A stretch of DNA of 37,349 bases from DASQDT01 sp036380435 (GTDB taxonomy: Bacteria > Acidobacteriota > Blastocatellia > Pyrinomonadales > Pyrinomonadaceae). The number at the start of each line of letters is the position of its first letter. The stretch's first letter is position 1. The notes below the pieces were generated by a model. That model had not been told where the DNA came from. It worked only from the letters and a program-made list of their open reading frames with translations, and made no database searches. Positions 15,055 to 23,429 of this stretch are shown here, piece by piece. Position numbers and translations under genes: made by a program. The stretch is taken from positions 1 to 37,349 of the forward strand of contig DASVES010000363.1 in NCBI GenBank assembly GCA_036380435.1. Reading direction: 5' to 3'.

Positions 15055-15768
15055 TTAACGCGGAGCATGTCTGGAGATTAAGAACGAAGGGGTCAGGGGA
15101 TTCGAGTCGCGCAGTTCGCGCTGAATTTCCAGGCCGCGGCGCGCTAGTTCGCGCCGCAGGAGGGTGACAGTCTGAAACGTCTCCCGACTCGGTAGGCGCA
15201 TGCGCGGCTGCCGCCCCGTGAGCTGGTAGATAAGCCCGGCCGCCAGGACGCGCACAGCGTGCACCGCCGAGGGCAATTCGCCAGCACGTAGCGAGTCGCG
15301 TAGTTTGCGTGTGTAATAGCGAGCATGGTGAATTTTAAGCAGGAGTGCCCCGCCGGGGCGCAGTACGCGCGCCAACTCGGAGAGGCAACGCGCGTTATCC
15401 GTATACGGGAGTGCGAGGCGACAGATGACTACGTCGAAAGAGCCTTCGTCAAAGGGCAGTAACTCCGCTGCGGCACGAACGAAGGTCACAGGGGCGGAGG
15501 GCGCGTTGGCCGCGAACAACCTCCTCCCTACGAGCCCAACTTCCGGCGTCACGTCAACTCCGACACACGACGCGCCCAGCTCGGTAGCGAACGGCAGGAG
15601 CTCCTGCCCTGCCCCGCAGCCTAGGTCAAGGACACGCCCCACGTCGAGCCCGGCCACGGCCTCCAGAGACTCGCGAGCGCGCGACGCATCGCCGACGAAC
15701 ATCTCCCACTCGGCGCTGACATACTTGTCGTACTCGCTCGCCATCGGCCCGCCAACCTCCCGCCGCAT
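15055..15768 (-). CDS. Class I SAM-dependent methyltransferase
   Basis: A 237-aa cytoplasmic enzyme of the Methyltransf_11 type. It has the SAM-binding motif VLDLGCGAGQE (46-56), an acidic post-motif (GVDVTPE), motif II FDVVICRLALPYT and motif III LRPGGALLLKIHH. The start at 15768 has CGGAG 10 nt upstream; an alternative ATG at 15744 (MASEYDKYV) has a better GGGAGG and may be the true start. The substrate is unknown. It stands alone between the terminator of the tailoring block and the convergent PEP-CTERM gene, so it has its own transcript. Its leader carries an ACTCACGG/CCGTGAGT inverted repeat. A sugar or glycolipid methyltransferase is plausible from context only. Confidence 0.85.
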   Translation of the reverse strand: MRREVGGPMASEYDKYVSAEWEMFVGDASRARESLEAVAGLDVGRVLDLGCGAGQELLPFATELGASCVGVDVTPEVGLVGRRLFAANAPSAPVTFVRAAAELLPFDEGSFDVVICRLALPYTDNARCLSELARVLRPGGALLLKIHHARYYTRKLRDSLRAGELPSAVHAVRVLAAGLIYQLTGRQPRMRLPSRETFQTVTLLRRELARRGLEIQRELRDSNPLTPSFLISRHAPR

Positions 15769-15793
15769 CAGAATGTCGCTCCGCGTCGGCCTA

Positions 15794-15837
15794 ACTCACG
15801 GCTGTAATCACTGCCACCCGTTGCGTACTCCGTGAGT
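15794..15837. repeat. Inverted repeat upstream of the methyltransferase
   Basis: Perfect 8-bp arms ACTCACGG (15794-15801) and CCGTGAGT (15830-15837), 28 nt apart, between the U-tract terminator and the methyltransferase start. Possible operator or leader hairpin. Confidence 0.4.
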
Positions 15838-15872
15838 AAAAAAAGCAGGCCGCTAATCCGGTAGTCGCCTGC
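15838..15872 (-). terminator. Rho-independent terminator of the tailoring block
   Basis: The minus strand shows GCAGGC ... GCCTGC with a further CTA/TAG inner stem, immediately followed by seven U. It lies 117 nt after the stop of the beta-helix gene and ends the long right-hand transcript. Confidence 0.75.
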
Positions 15873-15988
15873 GCCCCCGAAACTTCGCCCCGGCCGCCGG
15901 CCGCGGCCACATCCTCGGCGGGGTTGTCCCCGGAGCGGACTCGGCCTACATTCGCCGCCACAGCGTCGCCGCCTCTCTGTGGTGCAGG

Positions 15989-17530
15989 TTAATCTGCCTT
16001 GCGACGCGCCGTCGGAGCAGGGGCGGGCGTTTGCGCCCGCACGCCGACCGGTAGCCCGTCCGCGCCCTTCAGACCCGCCGTCCCGGCTTCGTCGCCGGGG
16101 AAGAAATTACCTGGGGGGTAGGGCGGCCAGGCACCGCTCGGCCTGGCGTAGAGCGCGTTACCCACAAACGCCCAGGCCGAGGCGAATCGGTTAAGCGCCG
16201 CCGTCCCGATGGCGCCGCCGTTGCCGAAGACGCCGTACTCTCCGTGCGGGAGCAGGTTGTTCGTGAACGAGAGGTCGGCGTGCCTGAAGCCCTCCGCCGT
16301 GTCGAGGCTTAGGGCAATCGAGACCGCCCCCCTCACCGTGTTGTGGTCGAACGAGACGCCCTCCGACCCGTTGAGCACCTGGAAGGCCCGCGCCCCGGCA
16401 CCGTGCGCCCCCAACTCGATCAGGTTGTCCGAGACCGCCACCCGCCGCAGCCGGACCCGCGTGTCGCCCGTATCCAGCCCGCGCAGGTTAACGCCGTTCG
16501 TGACGTTGCGGATGACGTTGCCCGAGAAGGTGACGTCCTCGACCACCTCCCAGCCGGCGTCGCGGAACGTGTTGAAGATGACGGCCCACCCCGTCTGCGC
16601 GTCCGCCCAGCTGTTCTCCATCACGTTGCCGGTGACGCGGACCCGCCGGGCGTTCTTCAGCTCGAAGAGGTTCTTGAGGGCGTAGCCCCGCCCGCGCCAC
16701 TCCGGGCGCTTGTAGAGCGTGTTGTTTCTGATCACGATGTCGGAGGGGACCAGGTTCGGGATGGTCGGGGCGGCGCCGCCGAAGAGGATGTTGATGGAGG
16801 CGGCCTCCAGGTAGTTGTTCTCGATCAGGAAGGGGCCGGGGCCGTTCCAGCCCCCCAGCGCCTGCGTCTCCACCCCGGCCCACTTGATGCCGGAGATGTG
16901 GCTGTTCGTGACCGACGTCGAGGCGCTGTTGAGGGTGATGCCTCTTTGGACGGCCGTCTGGTCGTCGCGCGCGCGCACTAACACGCGGTCGAACTCCAGG
17001 TGGTGGGGGGCGTCGTCGAGCGTCTTCTGGTTCTCCTGGCTGGCGCCCTCGCCCAGTTGGATCAGGTTGTATCCCTCCCCCTTCATCGCCGCCCCCTGCG
17101 TGAACTCCAGGCACCGTAGCCGCCAGTGGTGCGACCCGGCCGGCGCCCTCAGCACCGGCGAGACGTTGGGCGTCGCGAGGCGCGCCATCAGCGGCGCTGA
17201 GTCGGGCGAGACGCGCACCCCCTCCGGCAGTTCCCCGCACCGCGCCGAGCGCACCGTGATGAAGGCGTCGCCCGCCTTGACCGGCAGCACGAAGTTGCCC
17301 GTGTAGGTCGCCCCCGAAGATAGGACCACCTCGTCGCCCGAGGCGGCAGCGTCTAAGGCACGCTGCAAGTTGTCACCGGGTCTGACCGTGATGGTTTTCG
17401 CACCCGGGTTGACGACCCGCGGGCGGGCGACCTGATGCTGTGCGAATGTATAACCCAGGTACACGAGCGCGAGGGCGGCCGCCACCGACAGCGACGCGAT
17501 CAGCGCTTTCTTCACCTCTTGCTGCTTCAT
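15989..17530 (-). CDS. Membrane-anchored right-handed beta-helix protein
   Basis: A 513-aa envelope protein. The start is the ATG at 17530 (MKQQEVKKAL), directly before an uncleaved-looking signal anchor (8-29); a longer in-frame start would add an Arg-rich segment overlapping the preceding gene. Residues 45-100 resemble the opening of pectate-lyase-like and chondroitinase-B-like parallel beta-helices (GDNLQRALDAAASGDEVVLS). Many coils with the IENNYLEAA / VTGNVMENSW / ISGNVIRNV pattern follow through about 460. The C-terminus is a Pro/Ala-rich tail. Such folds bind or cut polysaccharides; catalytic residues cannot be assigned. It is the last gene of the block and 52 nt from the NodB-like gene. 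A role in processing or retaining the EPS is likely but inferred. Confidence 0.82.
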   Translation of the reverse strand: MKQQEVKKALIASLSVAAALALVYLGYTFAQHQVARPRVVNPGAKTITVRPGDNLQRALDAAASGDEVVLSSGATYTGNFVLPVKAGDAFITVRSARCGELPEGVRVSPDSAPLMARLATPNVSPVLRAPAGSHHWRLRCLEFTQGAAMKGEGYNLIQLGEGASQENQKTLDDAPHHLEFDRVLVRARDDQTAVQRGITLNSASTSVTNSHISGIKWAGVETQALGGWNGPGPFLIENNYLEAASINILFGGAAPTIPNLVPSDIVIRNNTLYKRPEWRGRGYALKNLFELKNARRVRVTGNVMENSWADAQTGWAVIFNTFRDAGWEVVEDVTFSGNVIRNVTNGVNLRGLDTGDTRVRLRRVAVSDNLIELGAHGAGARAFQVLNGSEGVSFDHNTVRGAVSIALSLDTAEGFRHADLSFTNNLLPHGEYGVFGNGGAIGTAALNRFASAWAFVGNALYARPSGAWPPYPPGNFFPGDEAGTAGLKGADGLPVGVRAQTPAPAPTARRKAD

Positions 17531-17582
17531 AAAACCCGGCGCCCCCAACGCCCCATCGCGCGTCCCGAGGAAACCGTCAGAG

Positions 17583-18779
17583 CTACATGGCGAGTGCGTC
17601 GCGCGCCGGGGTCGGCTGCGCGGCCTGCTCATTCATGATCGGACGGAGCTGATAATCGCGGTACTGCCCCGGCTCCCCCTGCCGGCCGTCCACCGCCGCC
17701 GCCGCTATGTTGAAAGCCTCGCGGGCGCTCGCGAAGTGAATCTTGTAGCGCCCCGTCCGGGCCGACTCTTCCAGGGCCTCCGACCAGAAGCGGCGCGCGC
17801 CTTCACCGATGCACGCGTCCTGATCGTGGGTGAAGAAGCCGTGGCAGTAGAGCTTGAGGAAGACCCACTCCGGGCGGCCGAGCACCGAAATGCGTGCGCC
17901 GGCCCAGCGTTCGAGGCGCTCGAAGTCCGAGGGGTAGTTCGCGGCCATCACGCCGTCGTCGAGACGCGGCACGGGCAGGCCGCGCACGCGCCGCGACCAG
18001 TTGAAGACGAGCGGCCCCGTCAGGATAACGGGCAACTGTGGCCGGCGGCCGACGCGCAGGGACGGCCCCGTGCGGTGTGGCACGGCCTCTTCGAGCGGTC
18101 GCCCACATTCGTAGATGGCGTTGAGGCGGGGCACCTGCGGTTGCAGGGGCGCGGCCGGCAGCGTCATGTCGGCGTAGCAGCCCGTCTCGGCGAGTACGCG
18201 CATCTCGTTATCGACGCCGCAGAAGCGCCCGCCTGCCGAGTTCGCCAGAGCGAGGTTGCCGTGGACGAAGGCGTAGCGCGGCGGCCCGCCCGGCGTCTCG
18301 CGCGAGAGGCACCCGTGCTCTTCGGCCAACAGGTCGCGGAACTCGACGAGCGCGCGGCGCAGGCCCGCCTCCGTGTCGGGCGTCTCGACGCCGTGGTGGA
18401 GATGCACCTCGACCTCGCCGAAGCCTTCGGCCTGCAAGCCGGCCATCGTGTCGAGGATGGGCGCGTGGTATTGCTCGGCCGGGTAGAAGTTTGTGTGGCG
18501 GTAGGGCGTGCCGTCATGGTCGCGGACGGCCGCGCCGGTCGCGCGCGCCGTCTCGCACCACTGGTCGAGCCGCCGCCGTTGCTCGTCGAGCGGGAGGAAG
18601 CCGCCGCGCTCACTCCATGCCGGCTCGAAGTGGTTGGCGACGACCACGATCAGGTGGAGGGGTGCGCCGCCCTCGCGCGCGCGCCGCGCCGCCGCGCCCG
18701 CGCGCCAGAACGGGTATCGCGCCAGCCACGGCAGCGACCAGGAGAGCTTCGCCAGCAGTCCCGCGTCGTTCTCGCTCAT
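17583..18779 (-). CDS. Uncharacterised NodB/deacetylase-like protein of polysaccharide loci
   Basis: A 398-aa cytoplasmic protein. The start is the ATG at 18779, which overlaps the upstream methyltransferase stop as ATGA. I do not recognise an experimentally characterised family. The pattern resembles the deformed beta/alpha barrel of polysaccharide deacetylases: a strand LIVVVANHFEP (43-53), HTNFYPAEQY (95-104), an H-rich VHLHHGVETPDT (125-136) in the place of the usual SHTxxH metal site, FVHGNLALANS (171-181), a GYxx-like segment ETGCYADMTLP (198-208) and KLYCHGFFTHDQD near the C-terminus. The standard TFDD motif is missing. The many His/Asp residues suggest a metal enzyme. Tight coupling to a methyltransferase implies shared substrate chemistry. 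Confidence 0.6.
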   Translation of the reverse strand: MSENDAGLLAKLSWSLPWLARYPFWRAGAAARRAREGGAPLHLIVVVANHFEPAWSERGGFLPLDEQRRRLDQWCETARATGAAVRDHDGTPYRHTNFYPAEQYHAPILDTMAGLQAEGFGEVEVHLHHGVETPDTEAGLRRALVEFRDLLAEEHGCLSRETPGGPPRYAFVHGNLALANSAGGRFCGVDNEMRVLAETGCYADMTLPAAPLQPQVPRLNAIYECGRPLEEAVPHRTGPSLRVGRRPQLPVILTGPLVFNWSRRVRGLPVPRLDDGVMAANYPSDFERLERWAGARISVLGRPEWVFLKLYCHGFFTHDQDACIGEGARRFWSEALEESARTGRYKIHFASAREAFNIAAAAVDGRQGEPGQYRDYQLRPIMNEQAAQPTPARDALAM

Positions 18780-19633
18780 GTCGTTTGTGCCCCGCCGTCG
18801 CGTACGAAGACGAACTCGTTGCAGCCCAGGCCGACGCCGCCGCACTTAAGCCTGGTCAGCGTGAATCCCCGCGCGCGGTAGAAGTCGAAGATTTCGTCGG
18901 GCGTCGCCACCTCGTAGGGGTAGCCGCCGACCCAGTCGATGATGTCGTGCCAGCGGGACATCCCCCGGTTCCGGTCGTAGTCCGTCCAGCGTCTGACGTA
19001 CTCCTGCGGCCGCAGCGTGACGAGAGAGCGCAGGGCCGGCTTGATTTCGTCGGGCGCGACGGCCAGCGCGGCGAAGGGCGGGCGCAGGAAGCGCGGCAGG
19101 CGGTTGTAGGTTTTCTTGATCCACTTCCAGCGCGCGGCCTGGCTCCCGGTGTCGTTGTAGATGGCGACGAACAGGCGGCCGCCGGGCTTGACCGGCAGTT
19201 GTGCGTTCTCCAGGGCCAGCCACATCTGGCCCGTGTGGTGGAGCACGCCCCACGAGTAGACCACGTCGAAGAGGCCGAGTGACCTGATGTAGTCGGCGTC
19301 GAGCGCCGAGCCCTCCTCGACCCTCCACGCGGGGTCTTCGGGGAAGTAGCGGCGGCGCAACTCCGCCGTGCAGGCGACCGAGCGCGGGTCGTAGTCGAGC
19401 GAGTGGACGCGCGCGCCGAGGCGGCGCGCGGCGAGGCTGAAAAGGCCGCTGCCCGAGCCGATGTCGAGGAAGCTGCGGCCCGCGAGCGACTCGACCCCCA
19501 GCATCAGACGGAGCGACTCCTCGGCCTCGCGAATCCTGCCGTCGTCGAGCGCGGCGAGGAAGCGGCTCCAATTGTCACCGAACTCGAACCGCTCGCCGCG
19601 CGCGACCTCGCGGGCATGTGAACTCATCTCCAT
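18776..19633 (-). CDS. Class I SAM-dependent methyltransferase
   Basis: A 285-aa enzyme with the SAM motif FLDIGSGSGLFSL (55-67), the acidic LDYDPRSV, motif FDVVYSWGVLHHTGQM and PGGRLFVAIYND. The C-terminal third carries RWTDYDRNRGMSRWHDIIDW (a 20-residue stretch) and a region ending GCNEFVFVR, typical of methyltransferases in polysaccharide clusters. The start is at 19633 or, with better ribosome-site spacing (GGGAG), the ATG at 19627. It overlaps the next gene by 4 nt and follows the YdcF-like gene by 18 nt. The substrate is unknown; a sugar O- or C-methyl group is the contextual guess. Confidence 0.87.
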   Translation of the reverse strand: MEMSSHAREVARGERFEFGDNWSRFLAALDDGRIREAEESLRLMLGVESLAGRSFLDIGSGSGLFSLAARRLGARVHSLDYDPRSVACTAELRRRYFPEDPAWRVEEGSALDADYIRSLGLFDVVYSWGVLHHTGQMWLALENAQLPVKPGGRLFVAIYNDTGSQAARWKWIKKTYNRLPRFLRPPFAALAVAPDEIKPALRSLVTLRPQEYVRRWTDYDRNRGMSRWHDIIDWVGGYPYEVATPDEIFDFYRARGFTLTRLKCGGVGLGCNEFVFVRDGGAQTT

Positions 19634-19651
19634 ATCTCTCCCGCACCACGC

Positions 19652-20314
19652 CTAGCGATACTTCCAATAATAGTAGAGCAATTTCGGGTACTCCAGCGCG
19701 ACCGCCCCCCAGCCGCTCCGGTACAGCCACCAGGTGGCGGCCGGCGGCGTCTGCGCCCCCTCCTCCACTGCCTCGACGCCGACCTCGACGCCGCTACCGC
19801 GGAAGGCGCGGCGCAGCGTCCACAGCGCGCGCCGGGTGTGGTACGCCGAGGTCACGAAGAGCAGGGAGCGTGCGCCGGCCCGCTCGGCGTATGCGCGCGC
19901 GGCCAACGCCTCGTCGTGTGTGCCCGCGACCGCCTCGGGCAGCACCTCGATGCTCTCCGCCGGGACGCCCGCGCGCAGCAACTCCTCGCGCGCCCGCTCG
20001 ACGAAGAGCGGGTTGGTCTGTAGCGCCTCGGACCAGCCGCCTCTCCGGTTGTCGTTCGTCAGGATCACGCGCGGCGCGCGGCGCGCGTGGTAAAGCTCGG
20101 CGGCGCGCCGCGAGCGCTCGACGTAGGCCGCCGACCCGCTCAGCACGACGAGCGCGTCGGCGCGCGCGATGCCGGCCGTCTCGACCAGCGCCAGGGCCGC
20201 CGCCCACGCGACCGGGGGCCACGCAATGACCAGTACCGCCACCACGGCCCACGCCTGCCGGCGCCGCCCCGCGCGCCCGAACTTTACACCACGTTGTCGG
20301 GCGGCACTACTCAT
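19652..20314 (-). CDS. YdcF/ElyC-family membrane protein (DUF218)
   Basis: A 220-aa protein with an N-terminal membrane segment (about 20-44) and a DUF218 domain: ADALVVLSG (52-60), RVILTNDN (82-89) and the signature AGTHDEALAARAYAERAG followed by LFVTSAYHTRRALWTLRRAF. YdcF/SanA/ElyC proteins act in envelope or lipid-carrier metabolism, but the reaction is not firmly known. It overlaps the upstream glycosyltransferase by 8 nt (start at 20314, glycosyltransferase stop TAG at 20307-20309), so translation is coupled. Confidence 0.87.
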   Translation of the reverse strand: MSSAARQRGVKFGRAGRRRQAWAVVAVLVIAWPPVAWAAALALVETAGIARADALVVLSGSAAYVERSRRAAELYHARRAPRVILTNDNRRGGWSEALQTNPLFVERAREELLRAGVPAESIEVLPEAVAGTHDEALAARAYAERAGARSLLFVTSAYHTRRALWTLRRAFRGSGVEVGVEAVEEGAQTPPAATWWLYRSGWGAVALEYPKLLYYYWKYR

Positions 20315-21371
20315 CGCGGGACTTCGACGCCAGCAGCTCTTCGTAGAGCGCGAGGACGGCTTCGAGGTTTTCGAAACCCAGCACGTCGCCGGGCGTTCGC
20401 CGGGCGCCCTCCCGCAGGCACTCGTCGGCGGCCGCGCAGAGCCGCGCGAGGTCTTGCGCGGGGACGACGCGCACGCCTGCGGGGCGCGGCGCGCGGTCGG
20501 TGGCGACGACCGGGACGCCGAAGTGCACGGCCTCGCGCACGGCGATGGAGTCGCCGTCGTAGAGCGTCGTGCGCAGCATCAGGTCGCTGTCGGCGATGAC
20601 GCGAAGGGTCACGGCCCGCTCCACGTCGCCGCACACCAGGACATGCTCGCCGTATGACTTCGCGGCCACGCTGCGCCGCAAATCCTCTTCGAGGCTCCCC
20701 GAGCCGACCAACACGAGTCCCGCCCGCGGGAACTTCTCGCGCAGGCGGCCGAGGGCCTCGATCTGGAGCGGCAGGTCGTACTCGGGTTCGAGCCCGCCGA
20801 CGGAGACGAGTACGGGCCGGTGGCCCGCGAAGAAGGAGCGCAGCGGCCCCGGGGGCTGGACGGCGGGCGGGGCGGCGGGGAGCGCGTAAGGGCTTATGAG
20901 GCGTACGCGGCGGGCCTCAACGCCGACCTGCCGGAACCATGCGGCGACCTCCTCGTTGACCGCAACGACGCGGTCGAGACGCCCGAGCGCCAGGCCGCGT
21001 AAGGAGCGAGGCCGCGCGGCGCGCCCCTCGGGCGACGACGGGTAGCCGCCCGAATGAAACGTCAGCACGGTCCTGCGTCCCGGCAGCGACCCGCAGAGTA
21101 GCAAGAGCGCGGCGAGGCGCGCGCTGAGGTTGCCGCCGACGTGCAGGTGCGCCACGTCGTAGCGCAGCGTCAAGAGGAGACGCGCGACGCCAAGCCCGCC
21201 GCTTGGGCCGTAGACGCCCGCGCCTTCGTCTCGGCGGTTCGGGCTCAGGTCGATGACCTCGCAGGCGACCCCGCGCCCCAAGAGGTATTCGCGCAGCGCC
21301 GTGACGTGCGCCTGCACGCCCCCGCGCGGCGGCGAGTAAGGCCCGATCAAAAGGACTCTCAGGGGCGGCAT
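20307..21371 (-). CDS. Glycosyltransferase, GT4/GT-B fold
   Basis: A 354-aa cytoplasmic glycosyltransferase. The N-terminal domain opens with LRVLLIGPYSPPRGGVQAHV (4-23), the usual Gly-rich acceptor loop. The C-terminal donor domain has PVLVSVGGLEPEYDLPLQIE, AGLVLVGSGSLEEDLRR and DGDSIAVREAVHFGVPVVAT with the E-x7-E-like region replaced by D...E. It adds one sugar to the lipid-linked repeat unit; donor and acceptor are unknown. It starts 16 nt after the preceding glycosyltransferase. Confidence 0.9.
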   Translation of the reverse strand: MPPLRVLLIGPYSPPRGGVQAHVTALREYLLGRGVACEVIDLSPNRRDEGAGVYGPSGGLGVARLLLTLRYDVAHLHVGGNLSARLAALLLLCGSLPGRRTVLTFHSGGYPSSPEGRAARPRSLRGLALGRLDRVVAVNEEVAAWFRQVGVEARRVRLISPYALPAAPPAVQPPGPLRSFFAGHRPVLVSVGGLEPEYDLPLQIEALGRLREKFPRAGLVLVGSGSLEEDLRRSVAAKSYGEHVLVCGDVERAVTLRVIADSDLMLRTTLYDGDSIAVREAVHFGVPVVATDRAPRPAGVRVVPAQDLARLCAAADECLREGARRTPGDVLGFENLEAVLALYEELLASKSRDE

Positions 21372-21387
21372 CGTCTTGGCGGGGTCT

Positions 21388-22644
21388 TTACGCGCGGGCG
21401 CGGGGTGCGAGCGCCGCGAGGTGTTGGCGGATTTCGTCGAGCCGCGCCTCCCAGCTCTCGGGGCGGATGGCCTCGCTGCGCGCGCGCGAGGGGCCGGGGT
21501 CTTTGAGCGCGGCCTCGACCTCGCGGATGGTCTCGCGGGGGCCGTCGGCGATGCGGCACTGGCCGAGGACTTCGACCTCGGGGATGGGCGTCGAGACGAC
21601 GGGGAGCCCGGCCGCGAGGTACTCGCGCACCTTCAGAGGGTTCGCGTTGAGCGTCAGCTCGTTCAGGCGGAAGGGCATCAGCGCCACGTCGAAGCCCTTG
21701 CAGTAGGCGGGCAAAGACTCGTAGGGCTTGCGCCCCAGCAGGTGAACGTTCGGCAGGGCTTCGAGGACTGAAACGTCGGTCGTCACCTTGCCTAAGATAA
21801 CCAGCGAGCCGTGCTTGAAGTGCTTCGCCACCTCGGCCATCAGGTCAACGTCCACCCAGTCGGCCACGAGCCCGAAGAAGCCGATGACGGGGCGCGGCAG
21901 GGAGGCTATCTCCGCGGGCACTTTCGTCTCCGGGTCGAGCGCGCGGCTGAAGTGCGCGAAGTCAACGCCGTGGCGGACGAGCACGGCGTGCGGGTTGATC
22001 TTGCCTCGTGACTGAAGGAGGCGCTCCGAGCTTACGATGGCGAGATCGGCCATGCGCAACAGTTTCTCCTCGAAGACGGCCATCACCTCGCCCGAGACGC
22101 CGGTGAAGGCCGTGTACTCGTCAACGCACTGGTAGATCAACTGCTCCTCGCCGAGTGTGCCGGCGACGACCGCGGCCGGCGGGTTGAAGACCCAGTTGAC
22201 GGGGCGGCGGAACCCGAGCTTGCGCATCGCGCGCCTGACCTGGAGGCGGAGCAGGTGGCGGTTAATCGTGCGCACGGCCACGCTCCCGTAAGCGGGGATC
22301 GCCAAAGGGCTCAGGACGTAGATATTAGGCTCGGGGTTGCGGATAGGGGTCGCCGCCGCGGCGAGCTTGCGGAAGGCGCGGCCCGCATCGGCCTTCGAGA
22401 CGGTGGGCGTGCGGTAGCCGATGGAGTTGACCCAGAGTACGCGGTTGTCGCGCGCGAGCAGGCGCATCAGGTGCGTCTTCGAGAGCGGGTCGCCGCTCCA
22501 GTCGTGGCTGAAGCAGATGATGTCACGCCCGCGCAACTGCTCGGAGGCGGGTGGGCGCCCACGACTCTGACTGTCGCTGTGGCTCACAGGTGTTTGGCTC
22601 AAAACTTTTGACTCTTCATTCTCTTGATTCCGACGATCTTTCAC
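21388..22644 (-). CDS. Glycosyltransferase, GT-B fold (GT4-like)
   Basis: About 418 aa if it starts at the GTG overlapping the deacetylase stop (GTGA, 22644). No ATG lies near the conserved beginning DIICFSHDWSGDPLSKTHLM. TTG at 22602 and GTG at 22587 are alternatives, and the intervening GAATCAA/GAATGAA/GAGTCAA sequence looks like intergenic repeat rather than coding DNA. The core shows NIYVLSPLAIPAYGS, an acceptor domain ending in LIYQCVDEYTAF, and a donor domain with RPVIGFFGLVADWVDVDLM, GSLVILG and the NPLKVREYLAAGLPVVSTPI segment typical of GT4. Predicted to extend the EPS repeat unit. Confidence 0.85.
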   Translation of the reverse strand: MKDRRNQENEESKVLSQTPVSHSDSQSRGRPPASEQLRGRDIICFSHDWSGDPLSKTHLMRLLARDNRVLWVNSIGYRTPTVSKADAGRAFRKLAAAATPIRNPEPNIYVLSPLAIPAYGSVAVRTINRHLLRLQVRRAMRKLGFRRPVNWVFNPPAAVVAGTLGEEQLIYQCVDEYTAFTGVSGEVMAVFEEKLLRMADLAIVSSERLLQSRGKINPHAVLVRHGVDFAHFSRALDPETKVPAEIASLPRPVIGFFGLVADWVDVDLMAEVAKHFKHGSLVILGKVTTDVSVLEALPNVHLLGRKPYESLPAYCKGFDVALMPFRLNELTLNANPLKVREYLAAGLPVVSTPIPEVEVLGQCRIADGPRETIREVEAALKDPGPSRARSEAIRPESWEARLDEIRQHLAALAPRARA

Positions 22645-23429
22645 TTCGAGCGCGTGCCGACCTTGGCGTGAACCTTCTGGTAGAGGGCGTCGCCCAGGAG
22701 TCCCTTCGCAAGGTCGAGCACGGCGGCGCGCGCGCGGCGCGCGAACAGGGACTCGGTGCGGGCTGCGCGGACGACGTCGCGCGCGCCGGCTCCGCGGCGT
22801 ACCGCCAGGCGCGCGAGGCGGAAGGGGTCGCCGCCGGGGGCATTTGCGCCGACGCGGCTCGTCGCCACGGAGCGATAGCCCGCCGCGCGCGCTGCGGCGG
22901 CGACGCGGGCGTCCCAGCGCCCGCCGGGGCAGGAGAAGTGCTCGATGCGCCGGCCGGTCCACTGTTCCAAACGCTCTTTCGACTCGGCGAGTTCGCGCCG
23001 CACCTCCGCGTCAGCGAGGCCGTTGAGCAGGCGGTGCGTCATCGAGTGGCTGCCGACCTCGAAGCCCTGTTCGGCCAACTCGCGCACCTGGCCGGGTGCG
23101 AGGTAGCCGCGGCCGCCTACGAAGCCCGCGACGACGTAGAAGGTAGCGCCGAAGCCGAACTCCGAGAGCAGCGGCGCGGCCGACACCAGGTCGGTCTCGC
23201 AGCCGTCGTCGAAAGTGATAGCCACGCGCCGCGCCGCGCCCCCGCCGTCGCCGAGGGCGCGGCCGGCGCTGACGCCCTCGAAGCCGTCGGCCTTGAGCGC
23301 GGCGAGGTGGCCGCGGAAGTCCGATTCGCCGACGACGTAGCTCGCGTAGCCGGGGTCGTCCTGGCAGAGCGCGCGCCCGGGTCGCGCCAGCTCGTGGTAC
23401 ATGAGGTAGGCGGTGCCGTGTGGTCTCAT
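22641..23429 (-). CDS. Polysaccharide deacetylase (NodB/CE4)
   Basis: A 262-aa protein. The start is the ATG at 23429, which shares one base with the PHP gene stop (TGATG). NodB motifs: AITFDDGCETD (70-80, metal Asp75), SHSMTH (127-132, His128 and His132), and CPGGRWDARV with the catalytic-loop Gly-rich segment. It should remove N- or O-acetyl groups from a sugar. There is no signal peptide, so it probably acts on cytoplasmic lipid-linked intermediates. It sits between the PHP and glycosyltransferase genes in an overlapping string. Confidence 0.9.
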   Translation of the reverse strand: MRPHGTAYLMYHELARPGRALCQDDPGYASYVVGESDFRGHLAALKADGFEGVSAGRALGDGGGAARRVAITFDDGCETDLVSAAPLLSEFGFGATFYVVAGFVGGRGYLAPGQVRELAEQGFEVGSHSMTHRLLNGLADAEVRRELAESKERLEQWTGRRIEHFSCPGGRWDARVAAAARAAGYRSVATSRVGANAPGGDPFRLARLAVRRGAGARDVVRAARTESLFARRARAAVLDLAKGLLGDALYQKVHAKVGTRSK

